The position numbers were made by a program, and so were the translations under genes. Of a stretch of 64,000 bases of DNA, positions 42,691 to 51,305 are shown in pieces; position 1 is the first letter of the stretch; each line of letters opens with the position of its first letter. The stretch is from Peptoniphilus_A olsenii. Lineage in GTDB: Bacteria > Bacillota > Clostridia > Tissierellales > Peptoniphilaceae. Below the pieces are notes generated by a model. The model made no database searches. It had not been told where the DNA came from and was given only the letters and a program-made list of their open reading frames with translations. Where the stretch lies: the NCBI RefSeq assembly GCF_040545475.1, contig NZ_JBEPMA010000002.1, positions 62,001 to 126,000 of the forward strand, read 5' to 3'.

Positions 42691-42746
42691 TGTCATCTCG
42701 ACTAAAAAGCGTGCGAACGCATAAAAAGTCTTGCATGTGGTGGAGA
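42691..42746 (+). repeat. Structured repeat, type C, copy 1
   Basis: TGTCATCTCGACT, a GCGTGCGAACGC hairpin, AGTC and then TTGCATGTGGTGGAG. Shares the outer TGTCAT and GCATGTGGTGGAG ends with types A and B. The second copy is at 62632-62686 on the other strand. Confidence 0.75.
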
Positions 42747-42784
42747 GAATCTGTAAAGTTTTAATAAAAAAGTATTCAAACATC

Positions 42785-43005
42785 CAAACCACGAACAAGT
42801 ATAGCAAAAAGTCGAAAATGATTTTTAACTGTTTGAGCGTCAGCGAGTTTTAAAAATCCGACTTTTTGCGAGTAAAAAGAAAAACTAAAGAGGCTAAAAC
42901 TTTATCTAAAAAAGGCGTGGGGGTTTGGTTGGTTGCTCGAAGGAAAGGAAAGGGGGCCTCGCAGCGAAAGCGGAATGCCCACTTTCCTTCCTTCGAAATA
43001 GAATA
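42785..43005 (+). repeat. Long composite repeat block (homologous to 62186-62345, inverted)
   Basis: Contains AACCACGAACAAGTATAGC, an AAAAAGAAAAACTAAAGAGG stretch, AAAGGCGTGGGGGTTTGG and a hairpin with CGAAGGAAAGGAAAG and CTTTCCTTCCTTCG arms around GCCTCGCAGCGAAAGCGG. The same modules appear in reverse complement at 62186-62345. Between 42551 and 43317 there are short open frames but none with a ribosome binding site or protein-like composition. Confidence 0.75.
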
Positions 43006-43065
43006 GTAGATGTTAGTATAGAAAATATTTTAAAAAAGATTTTTTATTTATCTATACAAAACGAC

Positions 43066-43127
43066 TCCTATACAGGCAGATTCCTCGACTCTAAACCCTT
43101 TGGGTTTTCCGCTCGCTCGGAATGACA
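43066..43127 (-). repeat. Structured repeat, type B, copy 1
   Basis: Minus strand reads CTGTCATTCCGAGCGAGCGG, an AAACCCAAAGGGTTT hairpin, then AGTCGAGGAATCTGCCTGTA. ATTCC near the start pairs with GGAAT near the end. Copy 2 is at 62415-62473. Confidence 0.8.
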
Positions 43128-43156
43128 GTAGACGAGGCTTTTTAAGTATTTTCAAT

Positions 43157-43220
43157 TGTCATCCTGAGCGAAAGAAATCTGCTAAGATTTCTGTAGTCGA
43201 AGGATCTGCATCTGATGGAG
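43157..43220 (+). repeat. Structured repeat, type A, copy 1
   Basis: TGTCATCCTGAGCGAA, an AGAAATCTGCTAAGATTTCT hairpin, then GTAGTCGAAGGATCTGCATC. ATCCT pairs with AGGAT. Copy 2 at 62551-62614 is nearly identical; a decayed copy is at 20505-20557. Confidence 0.8.
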
Positions 43221-43317
43221 AAAATCTGTAAAGTTTTAATAAAAAAGTATTCAAGCACTCAATCCACGAAGATTCCCGCAGTTCTATATTCCCAATTCAA
43301 TTAATAATTTTTCTTAA

Positions 43318-44562
43318 CTATTTAACCCCAATATCCTTTCTATAATATGCATCTTCAAAACTGATTTTTTCTACATCTTTATATGCTTTTTCTCTAGCTT
43401 CTTTTAATGTTTTTCCTAGAGCTGTAATTGACAGAACTCTACCGCCATTAGTCAATAAATTTTTATCTACTTTAGTCCCATTGTGGAAAACTAGAATATC
43501 ATCTTCTACATTTTCAATTCCTTTTATTAGTTTTCCTTTTTCATATGAAGATGGATATCCTCCAGAACACATAATCACTGTCAAACAATAGTCATCTTTC
43601 CATCTTATATCTTTTGCTTCTAATGAACCATCAATTGTTTTATTTAAAATTTCAAATAAGTCGCAATCAAGTCGGGGCATCAAGACTTCTGTCTCTGGAT
43701 CTCCAAATCTAACATTGAACTCAAGCACTCTAGGTTTATCATTTTCAATCATAAATCCTATGAATAAAATTCCTGAATAATTTAACTTTTCCTTGTTAAG
43801 TCCTTCTTCAATCTTATTACATACCTCTTTTAAATTATTCTCAAGTTCTTTTGATGCTTTTACAGGAGAATATGTGCCCACTCCACCAGTGTTTGGTCCT
43901 TTATCACCATCATAAATTTGTTTGTGATCTTTTGCTCTTTCAAGAGGATACAATTTATTGTTCGACACAAGGCATAATAATGATGCTTCTTCACCTGTCA
44001 AAAATTCTTCTATTACAACTTTATCTCCTTCAGATCCAAAAACTCTATCTTTAAAAATTTTATATAAAGCATTTTTTGCTTCTTCAGAATTTTGACATAT
44101 AATGACACCTTTTCCAAGGCAAAGTCCATCAGCCTTAACTACTAAAGGATAACTGAACTTCTCCAAACTATTAATGGCATTTTCATAATCTGTAAAACTC
44201 ATATATTTAGCAGTTGGTATATTATATTTTTCTAAAAACTTCTTTGTAAATTCTTTTGATTTTTCAAACTGTGCACATTCTCTATCAGGACCAAATATTT
44301 TTAAACCATTTTCTCTAAATTTGTCAACTATTCCATCGCAAAGTGGATCTTCTGGTCCTACTACAGTTAAATCAATATGTTCACTCTCAGCAAATTCGCA
44401 TAATTTATCTATGTCTTTGACATCAATATCTATATTTTCACAAAAAGAAAGAGTGCCACCATTTCCTTTTGCAACAAATATTTTATCAACCTTTGGACTT
44501 TCGTTTAATTTCCAACAAAGAGCATATTCACGCCCACCATTTCCAATAACAAGTACTTTCAA
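43318..44562 (-). CDS. purD: Phosphoribosylamine-glycine ligase
   Basis: ATP-grasp enzyme that joins glycine to phosphoribosylamine, the second step of purine synthesis. The 414-residue product starts at TTG behind GGAGGG. It has MKVLVIGNGGREYALCWKL (usually GGREHA; here His is Tyr), VKADGLCLGKGVIIC, GGVGTYSPVKAS and LEFNVRFGDPETEVLMPRL. It is last in the purine operon; no clear terminator follows before the repeat cluster. Confidence 0.96.
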   Translation of the reverse strand: MKVLVIGNGGREYALCWKLNESPKVDKIFVAKGNGGTLSFCENIDIDVKDIDKLCEFAESEHIDLTVVGPEDPLCDGIVDKFRENGLKIFGPDRECAQFEKSKEFTKKFLEKYNIPTAKYMSFTDYENAINSLEKFSYPLVVKADGLCLGKGVIICQNSEEAKNALYKIFKDRVFGSEGDKVVIEEFLTGEEASLLCLVSNNKLYPLERAKDHKQIYDGDKGPNTGGVGTYSPVKASKELENNLKEVCNKIEEGLNKEKLNYSGILFIGFMIENDKPRVLEFNVRFGDPETEVLMPRLDCDLFEILNKTIDGSLEAKDIRWKDDYCLTVIMCSGGYPSSYEKGKLIKGIENVEDDILVFHNGTKVDKNLLTNGGRVLSITALGKTLKEAREKAYKDVEKISFEDAYYRKDIGVK

Positions 44563-44571
44563 AGTTCCCTC

Positions 44572-46083
44572 CTAGTGTCTAAAATGTCTAACATGTGTAA
44601 ATACTACACATATATTGTTTTCATTTGCATATTCGATAACCTCAGAATCTTTAACTGAGCCTCCTGGTTCTACTATAACCTCTATCCCAGCTTTATCAAG
44701 AAGTTCTATAGTGTCTTTAAAGAAGAATCCATCTGATGCAAAAACAGCACCTTTTGCTTTTTCTCCAGCTCTTTTTATTGCTTCCTCCACTGCCCAAGCC
44801 CTTTTTGTTTCACCTTGACCAATCGCAAGCGTTGCTCCATCTTTTACTATCACGACAGAATTAGAAGCAGAAGTTTTGGCACAAGTAAATGCAAATTTCA
44901 ATTCTTTAAGTTCTTCTTCTGTTGGTTTTCTATTTGTAACAAATTCGAGCTCATTATCATTCCATATTATTTTGTCATCTTCTTGAACTATTATTCCATT
45001 TAGAATTTGCTTAAATTTATTATTTGAATTATAAAGATTGTCAAAATCTCTAATTTCTATAAGTCTTATGTTTTTCTTTTTAGTTAAAACATCTAAAGCA
45101 TCTTTCGAAAAACCTGGTGCTATTACTATTTCTAAAAATATTTTGTGAAGCATATTGGCAGTTTCAACATCCACCTCTCTATTTAGGGCAATTATTCCAC
45201 CAAATATAGATTCACTATCACATTCGTAGGCTTTTTTGAATGCTTCTGCAAGCCTATCTCCAGTTCCAATTCCACAAGGATTTGTGTGTTTTATAGCTAC
45301 AGCTGCTGGTTTATCGAAATTTATAACTGCATTAATAGCACCATACATATCGTTTAAATTATTAAATGATATTTGTTTGCCATGTAATTGTTCATATTTT
45401 ACATAATTTTTAACATCACTATTTTCATAGAATGCTGCTTTTTGATGTGGATTTTCGCCATATCTTAATTCCTCTACTAATTTATAACTTTTGTTTAAGT
45501 ACATAGGAAAATCTACATTTGCTATATCATTAAAATAATTAGATATTAAACAGTCATAGTGAGCTGTGTACGAAAAAGCCTTGCGTGCTAAATATTCTCT
45601 AAATTCTAATGAATTATCAGATATATTATCTAATACTTTTTCATAATCACAAGGATCAGTGACTATATATACATCTTTATAATTTTTGGCCGCCGCTCTT
45701 ATCATAGATGGGCCTCCTATATCGATGTTTTCTATCATGGTATTATGATCTGCATTTTGCTTTAGCTGTTCTTCAAAAGGGTAGAGATTATTGACTACCA
45801 TATCTATAGGATTTATTTGATGTTTTTTTAATGTAGACATATGTTCATTTTCATCTCTTCTAGCCAAAATAGCACCATGTATATTTGGATTTAGAGTTTT
45901 AACTCTTCCATCCAATATTTCAGGAAAATTAGTAACTTCATCTACAGAAATAACTTCAACTCCATTTTCTACTAAGAGTTTAAAAGTTCCACCAGTTGAG
46001 ATTATCTCCCAACCCATATTTTTTAGTTTTTTTGAAAATTCTACAATCCCTGTTTTGTCAAAAACTGAAATTAAAGCTCTCAT
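44572..46083 (-). CDS. purH: Bifunctional AICAR formyltransferase/IMP cyclohydrolase
   Basis: Catalyses the last two steps to IMP. The 503-residue protein has the cyclohydrolase domain (MRALISVFDKTGIVEFSKKL, IISTGGT, DGRVKTLNPNIHGAILARR) and the transformylase domain with KHTNPCGIGTG and SDGFFFKDTIE. The ATG at 46083 has GGAG at good spacing and overlaps the purN stop region; an upstream TTG in the ribosome binding site is less likely. Confidence 0.96.
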   Translation of the reverse strand: MRALISVFDKTGIVEFSKKLKNMGWEIISTGGTFKLLVENGVEVISVDEVTNFPEILDGRVKTLNPNIHGAILARRDENEHMSTLKKHQINPIDMVVNNLYPFEEQLKQNADHNTMIENIDIGGPSMIRAAAKNYKDVYIVTDPCDYEKVLDNISDNSLEFREYLARKAFSYTAHYDCLISNYFNDIANVDFPMYLNKSYKLVEELRYGENPHQKAAFYENSDVKNYVKYEQLHGKQISFNNLNDMYGAINAVINFDKPAAVAIKHTNPCGIGTGDRLAEAFKKAYECDSESIFGGIIALNREVDVETANMLHKIFLEIVIAPGFSKDALDVLTKKKNIRLIEIRDFDNLYNSNNKFKQILNGIIVQEDDKIIWNDNELEFVTNRKPTEEELKELKFAFTCAKTSASNSVVIVKDGATLAIGQGETKRAWAVEEAIKRAGEKAKGAVFASDGFFFKDTIELLDKAGIEVIVEPGGSVKDSEVIEYANENNICVVFTHVRHFRH

Positions 46084-46084
46084 T

Positions 46085-46681
46085 TCATTCTCCAATCACA
46101 ACTTTATTATTAATAATTTTTAATTTATCATCACAAAAATATTTTACTGTTTTAACTAAAATCTTATGTTCAATCTCTAGCACTCTTTTTTGCAGCTCTT
46201 CCGCCGTACTATCTAAAACTTCTAGAGATTCTTGCATAATTATTGGCCCTTCATCTGCATATTCATTTACAAAATGAGTTGTAGCCCCAGAATATTTAAC
46301 ACCTTTATCTATAACAGCAAAATGCACCTTCATCCCATAATATCCACTACCACAAAATGCAGGTATTAGTGACGGATGAATATTGATAATCCTATTTTCA
46401 TATTCTCTAATTATAGATTTTGGCAGAATTTTTAAATATCCTGCCAAAACTATTAAATCTATATTGTTATCTTTCAAAGTATCTAGTAAAATATCGTCAT
46501 CTCTTATGACAATTCCTTCAATACTAGCTCTTCTGGCACGCACTAAACCAAAGGCATTTTCTCTATTAGAAATTACAATTTTAATTTTTCCATTAATATC
46601 TTTTTCATTGTCAATTAAAGCCTGTAGATTAGTGCCGCCTCCAGATATTAAAACGGCAATATTTTTAGAATTTGAGTTCAA
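46085..46681 (-). CDS. purN: Phosphoribosylglycinamide formyltransferase
   Basis: Transfers a formyl group from 10-formyl-THF to GAR. The protein opens NIAVLISGGGTNLQALID and has the catalytic block IINIHPSLIPAFCGSGYYGM and VKYSGATTHFVNEYADEGPII. The frame is open to 46717, but GGAGAAG lies six bases before TTG at 46681, inside the end of purM (17-base overlap), giving 198 residues of standard length. Confidence 0.93.
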   Translation of the reverse strand: MNSNSKNIAVLISGGGTNLQALIDNEKDINGKIKIVISNRENAFGLVRARRASIEGIVIRDDDILLDTLKDNNIDLIVLAGYLKILPKSIIREYENRIINIHPSLIPAFCGSGYYGMKVHFAVIDKGVKYSGATTHFVNEYADEGPIIMQESLEVLDSTAEELQKRVLEIEHKILVKTVKYFCDDKLKIINNKVVIGE

Positions 46682-47696
46682 TTTTTTCTTCTCCAGATTT
46701 AATTTGTCCCAGCTCATACAGTTTTAAATCTGTACTTTCAAAAAATTCTCTCACAATTTCTGAATCTTTTTTATCGACAACAAATACTAAACCGACTCCC
46801 ATATTGAAAGTTTGATACATATCTTTGTCCTCTAGGTCCGCCCATTTTTTCAATAATTTGAAAATTTGAGGAGTATCTACAACACTGGCATCTACATCTG
46901 CACACAGGCCATCTGGTATCATACGAGGAATATTTTCATAAAAACCTCCACCAGTTATATGGCTCATTCCTTTTATGTTAACCTTGTTTAAAAGTTCAAG
47001 TATCTCTTTTACATAAATGCGAGTAGGTTTTAGCAATTCCTCACCTAGAGTAGTATACAGTCCTTCACATTTTTCATTTAAATCTAATTTCGCCACTTCA
47101 AATACAATTTTACGAACAAGTGAGTATCCATTTGAATGAATTCCATTAGATGATAAACCAAAAATAACGTCGCCATTTTTTATTGTAGATCCATCGACAA
47201 TCTTGTCTTTATCTACAATACCCACACAAAAACCTGCCAAATCGTATTGCTCTTGTTGATATACGCCTGGCATTTCGGCAGTTTCGCCACCTATTAGAGA
47301 TGCACCACTTTGTATGCACCCTTCTGCAACGCCTTTTACAATTTCAGACATCTTTTCAGGAACTAATTTGCCTGTAGCTATATAGTCTAGAAAGAAAAGA
47401 GGCTTAGCTCCTTGGCATAAAATATCATTAGCACACATTGCTACACAATCAATCCCTATAGTGTCATGTTTATCGAGCATGTGAGCCAAAATAACTTTAG
47501 TCCCTACACCATCAGTTCCACTTACCAAAACAGGATTTTTTATACCATCTAAATCAAGATTAAAAAGTCCAGAAAATCCACCCAAAGCAGAAAGTACATT
47601 TTTAGATTGAGTTTTCTTTACAATATCTTTAATTAAATCTACTTCTCTTTGTCCAGCGTCAACATCAACGCCAGCATCTTTATAATTTATTGCCAT
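46665..47696 (-). CDS. purM: Phosphoribosylformylglycinamidine cyclo-ligase
   Basis: Closes the imidazole ring to make AIR. The 343-residue product has INYKDAGVDVDAGQREVDLIK, VSGTDGVGTKVILA, SLIGGETAEMPGVY and the C-terminal HITGGGFYENIPRMI. GGAG precedes the ATG. Typical length and motif order. Confidence 0.97.
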   Translation of the reverse strand: MAINYKDAGVDVDAGQREVDLIKDIVKKTQSKNVLSALGGFSGLFNLDLDGIKNPVLVSGTDGVGTKVILAHMLDKHDTIGIDCVAMCANDILCQGAKPLFFLDYIATGKLVPEKMSEIVKGVAEGCIQSGASLIGGETAEMPGVYQQEQYDLAGFCVGIVDKDKIVDGSTIKNGDVIFGLSSNGIHSNGYSLVRKIVFEVAKLDLNEKCEGLYTTLGEELLKPTRIYVKEILELLNKVNIKGMSHITGGGFYENIPRMIPDGLCADVDASVVDTPQIFKLLKKWADLEDKDMYQTFNMGVGLVFVVDKKDSEIVREFFESTDLKLYELGQIKSGEEKIELKF

Positions 47697-47715
47697 TTAC
47701 ATCTCCTTTTGAGGA

Positions 47716-48192
47716 TTAACCTTCGTATTTATATTCAGTATTTTTTATTTTTTCTTCCATTTCAGTTCTGAAATTATTTAGTTTTTCTCTTAAACCCTCA
47801 TCAGAGATAGCCATCATTTCAACTGCAAGAATTGCAGCATTTTCAGCACCGTTAATAGCCACTGTGGCAACTGGAACGCCGCTTGGCATTTGAACTGTAG
47901 ATAAAAGTGCATCTAATCCGTCAAGAGTTGAACTCTTAACAGGTATTCCTATTACAGGTCTTGTTGTTAGTGCAGCTATTACTCCTCCTAAATGAGCAGC
48001 TTTACCAGCTATTGAAATAAATACTGCACTTTCTTTTTCAGCTTCTTTAACATAATCCATTAGCTCTTGATGAGCTCTGTGAGCTGAAATAACTTTTGCA
48101 TCATAACTAACACCAAATTCTATCAACTTAGCTACAACTTTATCTGCAATTTCTCTATCTGAAATAGATCCCATAATTATTGAAACTCTCAT
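47716..48192 (-). CDS. purE: N5-carboxyaminoimidazole ribonucleotide mutase
   Basis: Rearranges N5-CAIR to CAIR, or carboxylates AIR directly if it is the class II type. 158 residues from the ATG at 48192 behind GGAGG. It has VSIIMGSISDREIADKVV, VISAHRAHQEL, SIAGKAAHLGGVIAALTTRP and MPSGVPVATVAIN. No purK follows in this operon, so either purK lies elsewhere or the enzyme acts directly. Confidence 0.95.
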   Translation of the reverse strand: MRVSIIMGSISDREIADKVVAKLIEFGVSYDAKVISAHRAHQELMDYVKEAEKESAVFISIAGKAAHLGGVIAALTTRPVIGIPVKSSTLDGLDALLSTVQMPSGVPVATVAINGAENAAILAVEMMAISDEGLREKLNNFRTEMEEKIKNTEYKYEG

Positions 48193-48204
48193 TTTAACCT
48201 CCAA

Positions 48205-48885
48205 TTAAATTCCAAGATATTTTGAAACTTCAAGTGGTTCTATATATTTTCCATCTTTATAGGCTCTCATATTGCCACCACTTACTTCGTCAATTAAAAC
48301 AATTTCGTTTGAACCTTCTATTTTTCCATATTCAAGTTTAATATCATAAAGTTCTAATCCATGCTCTGCTAAAACATTTTTTACAATTTTAGATATTTCT
48401 TTATTGAGTCTTATGATTTCGTCATATTCTTCTACAGTCAAAATATTCAAAGCAACAAGTCCTTCTTTAGTGATTAGCGGATCATCGTGAGCATCATCTT
48501 TTAAAGTAATTTCTGTATAAAGAGGTAAATCTTGGCCTTCTTCAACATATAAACCATATCTTCTGTAGAAAGAGCCTACAGCTTTAAATCTTGTAATTAC
48601 TTCTAGTCCTTTGCCAAATGGAAGTGCTTTTTCTACTTCCATGATATTTTTGTCTAAATCTGAAGAAATATAATGGGATTTAATTCCTGCATCTTCTATT
48701 TTTTCAAATAAATATTTTGATACTTTTAAGCATTCATGCCCTGCACCTTCAATACTTCCAGCGACTTCATTGCCACCAGTATCGAAAACTCCATCTGTTC
48801 CAGTCATATCATCTTTAAATTTCAAATAAAATTTTCCATTTTCTTCAAGAACGTCTTTTGTTTTTCCTTTGTAAATAATTTTCAT
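48205..48885 (-). CDS. purC: SAICAR synthetase
   Basis: Adds aspartate to CAIR. The 226-residue protein starts MKIIYKGKTKDVLEENGKFY and has FKDDMTGTDGVFD, VITRFKAVGSFYRRYGL, DDAHDDPLIT and the C-terminal LIDEVSGGNMRAY. It is the first gene behind the riboswitch; GGGGGAA precedes the ATG. Confidence 0.97.
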   Translation of the reverse strand: MKIIYKGKTKDVLEENGKFYLKFKDDMTGTDGVFDTGGNEVAGSIEGAGHECLKVSKYLFEKIEDAGIKSHYISSDLDKNIMEVEKALPFGKGLEVITRFKAVGSFYRRYGLYVEEGQDLPLYTEITLKDDAHDDPLITKEGLVALNILTVEEYDEIIRLNKEISKIVKNVLAEHGLELYDIKLEYGKIEGSNEIVLIDEVSGGNMRAYKDGKYIEPLEVSKYLGI

Positions 48886-48906
48886 ATTTTCCCCCTAAAT
48901 TATTCC

Positions 48907-49061
48907 AAAAATAAAGCCCAGAGAGGCAGGTATGCGAAACCTACCCCTCTGGGCTTTTCTCCCTTAGGTGTAATACTTAAAAAGTATCCGCGCCGCTTGG
49001 TCCTTTGTTAAAACATGGATCCCTAGGCACACTTTCGCTCATGTATCTGAGCAACTTTCTT
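48907..49061 (-). promoter_or_regulatory. PRPP riboswitch (ykkC family) controlling the purine operon
   Basis: The minus strand has GAGCGAAAGTGTGCCTAGGG, then GGACCAAGCGGCGCGG, then ACACC and AAGGGAGAAAAGCCC, in the order typical of ykkC-class RNAs. It ends in a terminator (GCCCAGAG...CTCTGGGC with an inner GGTAGG/ACCTGCC stem, then TTTATTTTT). ykkC subtype 2 includes PRPP, ppGpp and other sensors; a purine operon directly downstream points to PRPP, which would prevent termination when the precursor is plentiful. Confidence 0.85.
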
Positions 49062-49070
49062 TCAATTCAA

Positions 49071-49099
49071 ATCTTATCAATTTATAAAAATTTTGTCAA
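49071..49099 (-). promoter_or_regulatory. Promoter of the purine operon
   Basis: Minus-strand TTGACA (49094-49099) and TAAGAT (49071-49076) with 17 bases between, ending just upstream of the riboswitch. Confidence 0.75.
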
Positions 49100-49184
49100 T
49101 CACTTTTATCAAGTAAAAGACGAAATTTATTATATTTACATTTATTTGAAATAAGTGTTTCGCATTTATCAAATAAATCGAATA

Positions 49185-51305
49185 TTACTTTTTAAATATA
49201 CGCAATAGTTTTTCAAATATATTTTCTCTTTTTTTCTCTTTAACTTCTTCTTTTATAATTTTTGCTACAACTTTTTCTCTTTTATTTTCTGCTTCTTGCA
49301 TAAAATAATTTTGAGATGCGAATTTTTCTTTTCCTTCTATCTTGCTATACTGGCCATTTTTATTCATAATTCTTCCGCCTACATTATCCTTTAACTGTGT
49401 ATTCATGTAGTCGCAGACTTTCTTTTTCAAATCTTTATCTAAAATTGGAGCAGCTATCTCAACTCTATTTTCAGTATTTCGCGTCATCAAATCTGCTGAA
49501 GATATATAAACTTTCGGATCATTTTTTCCAAATACATAAACTCTCGGATGTTCCAAAAATCTTCCTACAATTGACCTGATTTTTATCTTATCACAAACTC
49601 CACTTACTCTTGGCACTAAGCAAGAGATTCCTCTGACGATTAAATCTATTTGCACACCTTTTTGCGAAGCTTCTATAAATTTTTCTATAAAATCTTTGTC
49701 TGTAAGTGAATTAAATTTGCAGAAAATATAACCTTCTTCACCTTTAGCTATCTCTTCGTCCATCAGTTTCATTAAACCAGTCTTTAGTGAAGTTGGAGAC
49801 TGAAGAAGATGCATATACTTTCCATTTAAATTTCCAATTGACATATTTTTAAAGAAATCAGTTGCATCGAGACCTATCTCTTTATTAGCTGTAATTAGTG
49901 AAAAATCCGTATATAATTTGGCAGTTTTCTCATTATAATTACCAGTACCAATTTGAGTTATATATTTTAAATCGCCAGTTTTTGAATTTCTAAAAGTTAT
50001 CAGACAAATTTTCGAATGAACTTTATACATTGAAAATCCATATATTATATTGCAACCTTCTTCGTAGAGCATATTGGCGTAATTAATATTAGATTCTTCA
50101 TCAAACCTTGCTTTTAACTCCACAAATACTGTTACTTCTTTTCCATTTTGTGCTGCTTGTGATAGATATTTAACTACTTTAGAATTTTTAGCGAGTCTAT
50201 ATATTGTTATTTTAATTGACTTACATTCTGGGTCATTTGCCGCCTCTTTCAAAAGTTGTAAAAATGTGTCCATGCTCTCGTAAGGATATGACAATAGTAT
50301 ATCCTTATCTCTAACACTTTTTATCACGCTTTCCGTATTATCTGCTGGATTATACTGAACTAAATCATCATATAAGATTGTTTTCTTAATAGCTTGGGGA
50401 ACTTCATCAATTAAATCAAAAACATATCCCATATTCAATGGTGATTTTAGTGGAAAATATGCTTTTTCTTCTAAATTTATATTTTCTAATAAAAATTCAA
50501 GTGCTGGTTTAGATAATTCTCCTAAAGTTTCAAGTCTAACAACATCTAGCCTTTTTCTCTTTTTTAGCACTCTTTTCATATAATCTTGGTAATCATCAAA
50601 CTCTTCCCATGTGTCTCTATCATCAGTAAAATCAGTATTCCTTGTTACTTTAATGACATTTTTGGATAACACCTTATAATCTTTGAAAATTTTTTCAGTT
50701 TGATTTAGCATTATATCTTCCATCAAGATATAATCAACATTTTCACCTGACAATACAATATGTGTAGGGTAAGTAAATCTAACTGGAAATAACCCAAAAA
50801 CTTTCTCTCCATCTTTTTCAAGATGAGCAAAAATATATAATTTGTTATTTTCTAAAAATGGAAATGGATGGTTTAAATCCACAATTTGAGGTGATACAAG
50901 TTGGTCTATTTTTTTTATATAAAAATCTTCTACTTCTTCTTTTTGCTTTTCACTGAGTTCTTCATATTCAAGTTGTCTTATATTGTATTTTCTAAGTTCA
51001 TCTGAAACAGAAGCGTAAATAGCATCTTTTTCTCCATACATTTGTGGCAGTCTTTCAAGAACAGCATCTATCTGCTCCTCAGCAGTCATTCCTGTCTTAT
51101 TATCAATTACTTCTTTTTTTAATAAAGATAAATCATGAAGTGATCCAATTCTGACCATAAAAAATTCATCAAGATTTGAAACAAATATGCTGACAAATTT
51201 TAGCTTTCCAAGCGGAGGAACATGATCCTCTGTAGCCTCCAACAATACTCTCTCATTAAACTGTAACCAAGAAACTTCCCTATTTTGAAAACAATCTTTT
51301 GACAT
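49185..51305 (-). CDS. ppk1: Polyphosphate kinase
   Basis: Makes long-chain polyphosphate from ATP. The 706-residue PPK1-type protein begins with NREVSWLQFNERVLLEA and SNLDEFFMVRIGSL, has the phospholipase D-like core with IKITIYRLAKNSKVVKYL, VHSKICLITFR (autophosphorylated histidine) and GTGNYNEKTAKLYTDFSL. The last 40 or so residues are lysine/glutamate-rich. GGAGAAAATTAA precedes the ATG, which directly abuts the ppx stop. Confidence 0.96.
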   Translation of the reverse strand: MSKDCFQNREVSWLQFNERVLLEATEDHVPPLGKLKFVSIFVSNLDEFFMVRIGSLHDLSLLKKEVIDNKTGMTAEEQIDAVLERLPQMYGEKDAIYASVSDELRKYNIRQLEYEELSEKQKEEVEDFYIKKIDQLVSPQIVDLNHPFPFLENNKLYIFAHLEKDGEKVFGLFPVRFTYPTHIVLSGENVDYILMEDIMLNQTEKIFKDYKVLSKNVIKVTRNTDFTDDRDTWEEFDDYQDYMKRVLKKRKRLDVVRLETLGELSKPALEFLLENINLEEKAYFPLKSPLNMGYVFDLIDEVPQAIKKTILYDDLVQYNPADNTESVIKSVRDKDILLSYPYESMDTFLQLLKEAANDPECKSIKITIYRLAKNSKVVKYLSQAAQNGKEVTVFVELKARFDEESNINYANMLYEEGCNIIYGFSMYKVHSKICLITFRNSKTGDLKYITQIGTGNYNEKTAKLYTDFSLITANKEIGLDATDFFKNMSIGNLNGKYMHLLQSPTSLKTGLMKLMDEEIAKGEEGYIFCKFNSLTDKDFIEKFIEASQKGVQIDLIVRGISCLVPRVSGVCDKIKIRSIVGRFLEHPRVYVFGKNDPKVYISSADLMTRNTENRVEIAAPILDKDLKKKVCDYMNTQLKDNVGGRIMNKNGQYSKIEGKEKFASQNYFMQEAENKREKVVAKIIKEEVKEKKRENIFEKLLRIFKK

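Noticed and set aside
42592..42807. 71-codon minus-strand frame in the repeat cluster
   Set aside because: No ribosome binding site, composition follows the repeats, and it runs through hairpin units; taken as chance.
42925..43125. 66-codon plus-strand frame across repeats
   Set aside because: Spans the composite and type B repeats with no start signal; not protein-like.
42551..43317. CRISPR array in the repeat region
   Set aside because: The repeats are not evenly spaced, occur in both orientations, differ in sequence and have no unique spacers or cas genes nearby.
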